Program-made: the position numbers and the translations under genes
The notes under the pieces: model-generated
The model's input: the letters and a program-made list of their open reading frames with translations, nothing else
What the model was told of the DNA's origin: nothing
The model's database searches: none
Assembly: GCA_009746045.1 (NCBI GenBank)
Contig: RPFO01000175.1
Span: 5,355,414 to 5,419,413 of the forward strand
Direction of reading: 5' to 3'
DNA: 64,000 nucleotides
From: Mesostigma viride
Taxonomy: Eukaryota > Streptophyta > Mesostigmatophyceae > Mesostigmatales > Mesostigmataceae
Shown: positions 50,653-61,800 of the stretch, one piece after another
Position numbering within the stretch: position 1 is the stretch's first letter
Layout of the letters: the number at the start of each line of letters is the position of its first letter

Positions 50653-50716
50653 CATGACCACGGTGGCGGTCTCCAGCATTGCAGCAGCGTGTCGCTCCAC
50701 CGCCTCGCTCCTCTCC
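50653..50716 (-). CDS. Putative further upstream exon of the TEX9-like gene
   Basis: Acceptor CGTCCCAG, donor GTACGG. Encodes ERSEAVERHAAAMLETATVV plus M, a helical stretch, ending in phase 0 to match 49674-49610. A decayed copy of its 3' end plus donor lies at 50568-50602. Confidence 0.4.
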
Positions 50717-52654
50717 CTGGGACGTAGAAATAACAATTAAATAAGTACATGCACCGGGCACGCGGCATGGTTCGTAAGGGAATGCGTGGCAGGCGCCGTG
50801 CACGCACACGCAATGGATGCCCAACAAAGAACGTGGCAGGCACCTAGGGGGGGGGGGGGGATTGTGAAAAAGTTGACCGTGCGCAGGGTAGGAGAAGGTC
50901 ATGATGTCAGGAGCAGCATATGAGTGGCAGAAGGACAAGGTCGTCAGTTACGGCAAGCTAAGGGCAAGATGAGGATGACACCAGGAACGTAGTGATAGCG
51001 TGATGCTCATCGGGAGGGCGTTGGGACAAGGTAATATTTTCTGTTGCCGATGTGTTGGCTTCAAAGAGAACAAGGTGGGGGGATGAAAGAAAAACTGGTC
51101 ACAAGAGCCACAAGCGGCGGCATGGCATCAAATGGCACAATAAACAACAAAGGCGGCAGAAATGCGGCGTGGCAAGGCACAAATAATGGCCTCATCGTCA
51201 AGTTTTCAGTCCCACCACATTGGCGCAAAGAATTCATGAAAACGATTTATGTATTTAAGTGTTCGTGCTTACACAGTTGAATTGTGCGTGCCCGCAGTAC
51301 GGCCCCCCCGTTGCAGCAACGCGTCGTTCACTTGTGTTATTACTGTGGCACAATTCTAAGCCTTGCCTCCCCTGGCACTTACAGAATTTCCGCCTCCATT
51401 TGTGAGAGCTTTCCCAGCCCCTTCGGCCTGCCCAGAGCCAAAGGCTTCCCAGCGCCATCTGCATGCATGGATGAAATACCAAAAGTGCCTGGAGATAAAT
51501 TACAATTGGAGCAATTCTTTGGCTGCGCTCATCATGATTGCGCCTTAGCGCAGCAACAGCGCTACCGGTCGTACTGTCTCGCTTTAGCTTACAATGAAAG
51601 CAACCTGAATCTGGAGGGCCAACTTACTTTGTTCAGCCATTGTGTTATGCCAGACAAGCTTCAAAAAATGATGTACTACTCTAGTGAGTCTCCCAAGGAC
51701 GCAATAGATAGTTGATGCAACTTCTTGCTATGGAGCCCACTAGGCAGCAGCCCAACCCATCAGCATCCTTTAGACCATGAGAAAAGCTGCCGACGCTGCT
51801 CACAGATAACAAAATATAACGAAGTTCCTGTCTAAACTAGCGACGAGATGGATATGTTGTGACTGGCCTCCGATCTCCATAATAACATGGTTATTCTTGT
51901 GCGAGCGAAGTCAATTTGGTGAAAAGGCGCCCAGTTCAACTCGGTCCCGCTTACGCTGTAGTATGTAATTGGTGTTTGGTCACTTTGGTGCTGTCTGGGC
52001 CTCTGGGGGAACGGTTGCAGGCGTTAGAAGTGTGATGCTCATGACAAAGATTCTATACTAAGGCTGACGCCCGCACACAATTATTGGCGTTATTGGTGCT
52101 GGCATTTGCCTTCACCTGGCTGCCACGTCCTGCCTCGGTCACCTGTCCTCGCACGAGTCATATATTATCATATATCCCGGTCGAACGGGTGCAATTTCGT
52201 CGTTATGGAAATGGCAGCCCATAATTGGGCGAACTCGCAGATCTACCTGGCTGGTCATGTCAGCGATGAGCAATTTTAGAGGCACTAGCATGATTAATTT
52301 GCCGATAAACCGTGTGACACTCACCACGCTGCCGCGAAAGCCCGGGTGTCGCGTGTTGGGCACGGACCCTTGCTTTTAATGGAGAGGTCCTGGTGCGAAA
52401 GCCCAGGAGACAGCTTGAATGCATGGTGCTCAGAAAATGCGCAACATAACGTCTGGCAAACTTTGAAGATGGCATAAGTGAGAATCTTGCAGCCTTGGTT
52501 GTTCGCCACCTGCGGGATTCGGAGGAGAATGACTAGCCTGCACTCTATAGCAGTATATGCTGTTAGCATTCGTGCTGCTGATATACAGTACGACTAACAT
52601 GCTAGGATTCTTGCCAGGCATAGGGTAAGTTTAGACCACGCTTAAATTTTCAAG
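50717..52654. other. Intergenic, possibly the shared upstream region of two divergent genes
   Basis: No gene recognised. The TEX9-like gene (minus) and the sacsin-like gene (plus) diverge from here. A C-rich/G-rich run of 12 G lies at 50849-50860. Confidence 0.35.
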
Positions 52655-52892
52655 ATGGCGGCACCGCAGTCGCAGCTTCTCGGCGAGGACTTCGGGCAGA
52701 AGGTAACGTGCAATTTTCTGCGGGGCCATGCTGCTTTTGTCCGACGCCGGCAACTCTTTCTAGACTTGCTGTCTACATCGAATATTTACATGCCATCTTA
52801 GTGTGCTTGCCTTTGCACTTTGGCAGGTGGACCTCACACAACGAATCCGGGAGATCCTCCAGAACTATCCCGAGGGGACTACTGTTCTCAAG
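52655..52892 (+). CDS. Sacsin-like gene, exons 1 and 2
   Basis: Exon 1 (52655-52702) gives MAAPQSQLLGEDFGQK. Exon 2 (52827-52892) gives VDLTQRIREILQNYPEGTTV plus LK. Both introns are phase 0. FGQ, LT-RI and YP-G are the usual lead-in to the sacsin ATPase. Confidence 0.85.
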
Positions 52893-55800
52893 GTGAACTC
52901 GAAGTGGACACTTCCCTGGGATGTCTAACCAGATTTTCCGTGGAACGAACAGACGGACAGATCCGTGCTTTTGGATATTCTGGGATATGGTGTGTGTAGA
53001 CGGAGCAAGGAGTGCCTTTCGTGTGGTGTCTCCGTTGCATGTTGGTGCATGTTGCATATTGGTGCATGGTTTCACTTGCCCTCGAGCTCCCTTGACGGCA
53101 GCCGAATGATTGTTGTTGTGCTACTTAACAAGGATAGTTGTTAGAAACGTTCTCCTGCCATGTTTACATGTAGGCGCGCAACTCCCAATTGTTTGTTCTT
53201 TTGGCATAGGAATACTTTCCTTGTCAAACAAATTTGTCAAAGCACGCGCAAATAGCTACTTGTCCTGTGGTAATCGTGTGGTAGCCCTGCTGTAGTGTTA
53301 GCACTGCGTCTTGTTCTATATAGCTGCTGTGGCTAAGCTGTACATGTGGTTGCTTTAGATGAGTATTTAGATACGCGGGGTTGGATGAACATGAACTAAA
53401 AGACCGAAACTCACTTTGATGATAATATTCCTTGATTATAGTGCATCCTGTCCTACTGTCCATATCCGTGCAAATGGGATGATAGTTTGACATGACATCA
53501 TGTTAAATACGCAAGATCCCTGCCTACTGCCTCTCCGTATGACAACAGTCATTGGCATCTGTGTCCAACTTGCATACCGGGAAACCACTTTGTCATGGTC
53601 ATCCGTGGTGTTTGGGTCTCCGTGCCCTTTAAATCCTGTATTGCGACCGGATTGCCAACGAAAGCGACATTTTTTGTTTATGCGAAGGGAAAACCCCTTT
53701 GAAATGGTTTTTCGGAGAGCTCATCTTTCTTCGGCTTCTGCCACATGCTCTCACTAAATTCTCTCCCGCTATCGGCTATCCTTCTTTTGGGGCGTCTGAA
53801 TGCCCCTTTTCTTATCGCATGCCACGCGCCCTCGGCCCTTGCCCTCTTACTTCCCTCGGGCACTCTTCCTCTCTTCCTCTTCCTCTCTTTCTCCTACTTT
53901 GCGCCGTTTTCCTCCTCGTTCCCTGAACCTTACTTCCCCCTGTTTCTCCTCTCTTTTCTTCATCGTGCTTCCCTCATCGTTGGCACAGGAGCTGATCCAA
54001 AACGCGGACGATGCGGGCGCCACGCGCGTGGTCCTCTGCCTGGACTGGCGCACACATCCGTCTGGCACCCTGGCCTACCCCCATCTGGCGGCGTTCCAGG
54101 GGCCTGCGCTGCTCGTGCATAACAACCGCGCGTTCACAGAGGACGACTTCACCAGCATCAGCCACGTGGGCAATAGCAAGAAGAGGACCGAGGCATGGAA
54201 GACGGGGCGGTTCGGGTGCGTGAAGTATTGTAGCTATATATAGCTACTCGAATCCAGTATATATAGCTACCCAAAAATTTCACTGTAGAAGCACTGGACA
54301 TCTATCATGTGGTGGGCAACAGCAAGAAATGGACCGCGGCATGGAAGACGGGGTGCACATACATCAAACTAGGCAGCTAGGGTTAATCCTGTGTTGCGCT
54401 TCACTCCCAGAATCTTTCTGTCTTAATGGAAACAGATGTAGCTATTATATATAGCCAGGTATAACAATCATTGATATTATATGTATAGAAAGGTTGGCCG
54501 GTTTGGGTGCTTGAAGTGCAGCTATTGGCAGACGCGGCAGCATTGGTGCGTATCGTTTCTCTCTGACCCTAATATTTGTGGACGGGCATGCCCGTGATGT
54601 GCCCATGTAGGGAAGTCGCTTCCTGTTGCGCGCTTTAGCTTTGCAGGGGCGAGCCTTCATCGAAGGGGTCGGAATTCTTGGTTTTAGCCCCAGGTCCCAC
54701 AGGCCGGCTTGCCCTCTCATGTGAACTCATGCATCACGCTTGACCTTTGACGCGCACTCGTACGCTGCCTCCCCCCCCCCCCCCTGCAGGGTCGGCTTCT
54801 CGAGCGTGTACCACCTGACGGACCTGCCATCGTTTGTGAGTGGCCGCCACGTGGTCTACTTTGATCCCCACTGCCAGTACTTGCCGCACGCGAGCGCGGC
54901 CAACCCGGGCAAACGCATCGACTACGTCGCCAGTCGAGCGGCCGAGTCCCACCCCGACCAGTTCACGCCATACGTTGCGTTCGGGTGCGACATGCGCCAG
55001 CATTACGAGGGCACGCTGTTCCGGTTCCCGCTACGTGTGCCAGATGAGGGCAGCGGGCCCAGTGGGGAAGGCAGCAGTGAGAAAGCCAATGCTGATGGTT
55101 ATGTTGGGGATGGTAGCACACTTCGAGGGGATGCCAGGGCCAGTGCTGCTGAGCTGGCGCAAGAAGGGGCTGCTGGGGACATGTGGCAGAATGGACATGA
55201 AGACACGAGCGGCGGCACATCATCAGAAAGAGCAGCAGCAGGGGAAGCAGCCACAGGGAGCAAGAATACATCAGGAATGCCACGGGATGGCACTTCAGGT
55301 CACCCTGGCCGTGGCCTTTTGCCAGGGTCTTCCAGTAAACATGCTGGTGAGGATGCCGGCAGCAATGCGTCCGCCTCAAAAGGGAAAGAAACTGAGGGTA
55401 CTGGTGCGGGTTCCAAAGCAGGGTTGGGCTCGCAAGGGGCTAAGTCAGCCCCCGGGTCAGGCCGCTGTTCGCGCAGCCGCATCTCGACGCGCTGCCTCTC
55501 ACCGGCCGACATCCGGTCGCTGCTCGCTGAGTTCAAGTCGGAGCTTGTCTCCTGCATGCTGTTCCTCAAGTGCGTGGAGGTGGTGGAGATCTGCGAGTGG
55601 CCTGCGGACGAGAGCAGTAGCATGGGTGCTGCTGCTTCCCGGGGTGTGGCCGATGCAAGCAGTGGCAGCAGCACCGGCAGTCGTGGCGTTGTCGGTAGCG
55701 GTGGGAGAGGAGATAGCGGTGGGAGGGGCAATCGTGGGGTCATGGGGAGGAGTATGCCCCAGGATGGCATTCTGGGTGGTGGTGGCCGCGGTTCTGGGGG

Positions 55801-58800
55801 ACCCCGCTTGCTGTACTCGTGCAGCATCACCAACGCCAGCGCGGGGCTGCGTGCGGAGCGGGGCATGTTTGTCCGGCTGTCAAAAGCGATCGCCTCGGGG
55901 GGCGCCCCTGTCCGCATGGATTCGGGCGCTGGAGTCCACCGCATCTCGTTCACGACCTCGAGCTACGATAATGCTGGCGACGCCATGGGGGCGAGCGATG
56001 CTAGTGATGCCGCCAGGGCGGACCATGATTCTGGCACCGCCACCAGGGCGAGTGGCGACGATCGCGACAGTGACAGATCACGGGCCCTGGAGAGTGGATG
56101 GGACGGTACAGTGAGGGCGGGGAGAGGACCCGGCACAGGGGAAGTCTTGCCTCCAAATGGGACAAGTGCAGGGCCTCAAACCGTGACAGATGCTGGTCCC
56201 GAGGAAGAGCTCCAGGAGGAGTATCTGATCTCGCAGCGCATGGGGGAGGGCCGTGCGGCAGCATTAGCGGAGCGGTCGCGCAAGGACTATGATGTCCACC
56301 TGTTGCCTTGGGGGGCCACGGCGGCGCGTGTGGCCGTGCGGCATCGGAGGAGAAGGGATGCGGGCGGCGCGCTGGTGGAGGGGGGGGTGACCAGCGGGGC
56401 TGAGGTGCCAGGGGGCAAGGTAAGGGATTGGGCGGCAAGGGAAGCATAAACTTGTGGTGGCTGCGTGCTGTACATGCATGGCTTGGCCTTTCCCTCTTTC
56501 TCCTTTTACAGACAGTCAGGGGGTGAAAGGATCCATTTTTTGTGCACCAAGAAAGCTTCCCGGAAGCATTCTTTGCAATTTGGCGCTAGGGCACTTTGGG
56601 AGCCTATCTCTTACCTGGTTTCCTGTTCACTGCCCAGCCCACAAAGACACACACGCGCACGCACACACGCACACATGCACACACAAACCTTGTTGTTGTT
56701 GTGGTTGCCGCCGCTTTAATTGTGTGGTGTCTTTATCTCTGTTGCATGTTGGCTGTTGCAGCCGTCTCATCACTGCCACTTGGCGGACTTCCCATCTGTT
56801 CCCCCCTCTTCACTGGTTTCCTTTTAAGAAAACGCCAAGCACGTCACGTTGACCTTGGATTTCCCCACCAAATAGCCTTATAGTCTGTCGCCCCTCCCGT
56901 ACCCCTGCTTGCATTCGCCCCTCGCTCACCCCTTCCTTCATCCCGCAGGTCGGCTCCTTTGGCCGCGCCTTCTGCTTCCTCCCGCTACCGCTACGCACGG
57001 GCCTGCCCATCCACGTGAACGCCTACTTTGAGCTCTCCTCTGACCGCAGAGGGATTTGGTACGGGAGCGACCTCACGGGGGGCGGCCGCCTCCGTTCTGA
57101 TTGGAACGTCTGCCTGCTGGAGGACGTCGTCGCGCCAGCCTACGCGCGACTACTGACGCACGCCACCGGCACCGTGGCCGGCCCAGGGACACCATCCGCG
57201 TCCGCCTACTACTCCCTCTGGCCCGACCGCGCGCCGGACGAGCCCTGGGGCACCGTAGTCCGGTCACTCTACCGTTCCTTGGCCAACGTTCCAGTTCTGC
57301 TCGCGGCCGGTGACTTCTCAGACCCGGGAAGGAGCGACAAGTCGTCAAATTCTAACGTCAAGCCAGCGGGCACAAAAGACAAGCCGGCGACCGCGCTGGT
57401 CACGACGGGCCGCCCTCACGGCCACTCCTCGTCCCCCCAGGGTCCCCCAGGGGCCCACTGGGTGGCCCCGGCCGACGCTGTGTTCCCGGACCTCGAGTTC
57501 CTTAAGGAGGCCCCGCTGGCCCGCGTGCTGCTGCGGCTGGGCGTCCCCGTTGTCTCTGCGGGGGACATGCCGCGCGCAGTGCGGTCGCTCCTGTTCGAGC
57601 ACGCGGCCAGGGACCCTGTCGTCGTCACGCCGTCGCTCGTGCGCGGCGCGATGGTGCAGCTGGGCCAACAGCAGCAACAACGACAGGAGCAGGAGAGGCA
57701 GAGGGAGCCGCAGCAGAGGCAAGCGCAGCTGCAGCAGGGGCAGGGCGCAGGCGCAGGATCAGGGTGGTGGCCGCGGAGCCGGGGGGGTGAACCCCTCACC
57801 GGGGCCAAGGGCAATACGAGTGCCAGCAACAACAACACCAAAACGGCCTCGGTTTCCCGATCCGACCCATCACCCTTGACCGATGGGGCCATGGGGGGGA
57901 TAGCTGCAACAATGGGGGGTGGGGCCCCAAGGGTAGGAATAGCCCGTTGGGCGATGGTCGTCCCCCCCCATGAGCGGTCCGACATGCTGGTGGTGCTCGA
58001 GTACTGCCTGAGTGATGTCATCGACGATGAGGCGGATGCCGTCATGGTGGGCCTTCCGTTGGTCCCGCTGGCGGACGGCACGTTGGGGACGTTCATGCCG
58101 CGGGTGGATCGGAGCAGAACTCGTCGCCCCTGGAGCAGCGGCAGTGCTGCTGCTGCTGCTGCTGCCAGCATTACCGGCAGTGGTGGTGGCCGCCTTGGCG
58201 GGAGTACTAGTGGCCGTCTAGCGGGCGGTTTTGATGGTGGAAACAATGCTGAGGATGATGATGAGGGCTTGGTGGAGTACTACGTTGCAGGGGAGCTGGA
58301 ACAGCAGTTGCTTCTGGCTCACGTCCCCTGTCTCCTGGTCGACCCAGCGATCGACAACGACCTCCTCGCGCGCCTGCGCTCCCTGCAGGGTCTCAACGTG
58401 GTCCCGCTGGACTGCGCGGCGTTTGCACGGCTGCTGGCGATGGTCCTCCCCGCGCGGTGGTTTGGGCTGGATGAGGTCGAGTGGAAGGGGAGTGAGAGGG
58501 AAAAGGACAAAGAAAGAGGTGGGGCGGTTCAGGGAAATGGTGGGGCGAAGGTGCAGGAAAGCGAGGGTATGGGTAAGGAAGGGAAGGATGGCGGGTTCGA
58601 GGACGGGATGCCGAGTCGCGCATGGGTCGCCACTCTGTGGAAGTACCTCGCCGCCAGCTGTGATGACCTGTCCCTGCTGCAGGGCTGGCCGCTCCTGCCC
58701 ACCCTGGATGGTCACCTGTGCTCCCTGGGCCACGCCTCGGTGGTCCTGCGGGAGGCCGGTTGGAGCGAGGGCCTGGCGAGCGTGCTGCGCAAGGCCGGGT

Positions 58801-61800
58801 GCCACCTGCTGGACGGCCTGCTGGTGGGGGAGGGGGGGGGCCACCCCCAGTTGGGGGAGTACGTGCACGAGGCGACCGCGGTGGGGTTGTTGGACGCACT
58901 GCTGATTGCGTGCGGTGGCAAGGTGGCCAAGTTGGAGGAGATGGTGGGCCGGATGACAGAAGCAGAGAGGCGGGAGCTGAGGGCCTATCTGTGCCAGGCA
59001 AAGTGGTTTGTGGGGGGCCAGATGGATAGCCGGCGGGTAGGGGTGCTTCGGGCGTTACCCGTGTTTGAGGTCTATCGATCGAGCATGCGAGGCGCCGACG
59101 TTGAGGACAAGGGCGACGATGATAAGGGTGGTCAGCGGAGTAGAGGACCGGGGGATGCGGTGATCAAGGGGGAGGAATCAGGCACCTTTGTGTCGCTGTT
59201 GCCGGGGGACAAGTTCCTTCCCCCTGACGGCGTGGAGGCTGCGTTGCTGGACGAATCGTTTCTCAAAGTGGAGAGCACGGGGGAGCTGGCCGTGTTGAGA
59301 GATATACTCAAGGTGCCCCATCTCACGCGCGCTTCCTTATACTTGCAGCACGTGCTGCCCTCGGTGGCGGCGTGCCGGGTGGAGGCAGCCACCAGGGACC
59401 GTGCGATGCTGGCGCTGCTGGGGGAGCTGCCGTCCCTGTGCAGGGAGGAGCCAGGGTTGCGGTCCGCCGTGGCCGAGCTGGCGTTTGTGCCCACGGGGTC
59501 GGGCGCGCTGCGGCGGCCGCGCGACCTGTACGACCCGCGCGTGCCGGAATTACGGCCGTTGCTGGGGGACAGCAGCAGCTTTGTGGGGGAGCCATTCACG
59601 GGTTCGGAGGAGTTGGACGCGCTGCGGCGCGTGGGGCTGAGGCATACGGTCTCTCTGGAGACGGTGTTGCAGGTAATGGCATTAGGTATAGAGTGGTGGA
59701 GGGTTGCACGTATGGGTTGTGGTGTGGTGGAGTGCTGCAGGCAGAGGGAAGAACATTGTAGACATAGGGCTGCAGGCAATGGCATGTGTTGTGTTGTGAT
59801 GACTGTTGCAGGTAATGGCAGTTGTGGTGAGGTGGGGTCCTGCAGGAAATGGATGGAAGAATAGTGTGGGCGTGGTGTTGCAGTTGATGGCGCGGGCTGT
59901 GCTGCAGGTAATTGAATTCCTTATTGAGCGGTGTGAGGTAGGACAGGTGTCGTGGTGCAGGTAACAGTAGTCATTTCGTTCTGGATGCCGTTCTGCAGGG
60001 AGCAGCAAGAATCGTGTTGACAAATATTTTGCAGGCTATGGTGTGGATAGCTTAGCTGCTTGAAGGCCAGCTTCATAAGGGATAGATAGTTGGTGGACTG
60101 TGAAAGAGGCCGTGGCTGAAGTCCAAATTACACTCTATAAAAGTTAACTGTACTCTCTACAAGGGCCTAGTAGCTGGTGTAGCTAGCATTCTTGCCCAGC
60201 CGGTTCTGCCCCGTTCGGTCGGCAGGCAGGGCGCGGCTAGCAAATCACACGGCAATGCACACCCAGAGCCGACATAACCACACATGGGTAGTTGTGATAT
60301 AATGTGTGGTATTATGTATGTGTGGTTCTGGGGCAAAGCCACGCATGGAAATGTACACGACAAGTCAATATACGACCTCAATGTGACCTCACTTTGCGCC
60401 TCGTCAGGCCTGCTGCAAACTATTGCAACGCACGGCTTGCCTGGTGTTATTAGGCAAACTATCGCAGCGCACGGCTTGCCTGGTGTTATTAGGCAAACTA
60501 TCGCAGCGCACGGCTTGCCTGGTGTTATTTTTCCTCCTGTCCCTCTCATACTTCCTGTTACACAATACACGGCCATGCCCAACACAATGTCCACCGTTGA
60601 GTCCCTATCTATTCTTATTCATATCCTCCTTAACTAATATAATATATCTCCACGTCTCCTCCCCCCACACACACCACACACAGGCGGCACGCCTAGTCGA
60701 ATCCCTCTCCGCATCCGGCGACCACGACGCCGCGTGGGCGCGCGGCGCTGCCCTCCTCTCCTTCCTCGAGATGGGACTCGGGCCAGGTGGCGCACTGGAG
60801 TCGCTGCTGGACCCCGGCGGTGCAGCCGCGCTCGCATCCGCAACCGCCCATGAGGTCAAACGGCGACTTGGCAGCGCGCTAGCCGGCGTGAGAAGCTTCC
60901 TGGGAGGATCCACTGCTGGCCAGGGTGCTTCTTCTACCTCCACAACCAGCGTGTCCTACTCCAGTCATTCGCAGTCTGACCGGTCACAAGTCCTTTCCTC
61001 GTCCTCGTCCTCGCGACAGCCTCCCTCGGCTCCGGGAGAGCACCGGGATCCCTCGAGCCGGGAAGGCGGTCCTACCTGTGCATCCTCCGTGGACGGATCC
61101 GCTGATTCGGCTGCCGTCACACCTGCCTCGTTCTGGAAAGACCTCCGCAACATCAGCTGGTGCCCCGTCCTCCGTGACCCCCCCTCCCATGACATGCCCT
61201 GGCCCGCGACGACCGGCACGGTGGCCTGCCCCCGGGTGGTCCGCCTCCCCCACGAGGCCTGGCTGGTCTCGGGAAGCATGCGCGTGCTCAGCGTCGACTG
61301 CCGCTCGCCGTCACTCTGCGACCGGCTGGGGTGGGCCGGCCGGCCCACGGCATCGGTCCTGGCGGCGCAGCTGCTGGAGCTGGGGAGGAAGCACCGGCGG
61401 TTGGAGACCATGGAGGCGGAGCTGGAGAGGATGGAGGCTGGGGGAGAAGGAAGAGATTCTGTCCTGGGCGGCACCTTGGTGAGCGCGGGTGAGGGAGTTG
61501 TACATAGCGGGATGGAGGAGGGTCGGGAACGTGACGGCGTTCGGCCGTACTACCCGGGTGGGGATGGAACTGTAAATATACGAGACTCAGGCATCGCCAC
61601 AAGTTATAATGCTGGCAGGGTGGACGTAGGGCGCCCGGGACAGGGCGGTAATGCCTTGAGAGGGGATGCTTCCGCGACTGGTCACGGAGACAGAGATGGG
61701 TCCAACCCGGACACGAGCAAAACCGCCAAGTCGGACAGCCCTGCATCGCCTTCCTCTCCTCCCCCGCCCTCTCTGACGGCTGTGCGTGCTCGCAAGAAAG

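Noticed and set aside
51284-51715. 143-codon open frame on the plus strand
   Set aside because: No recognised domain, unusual composition, no splice context.
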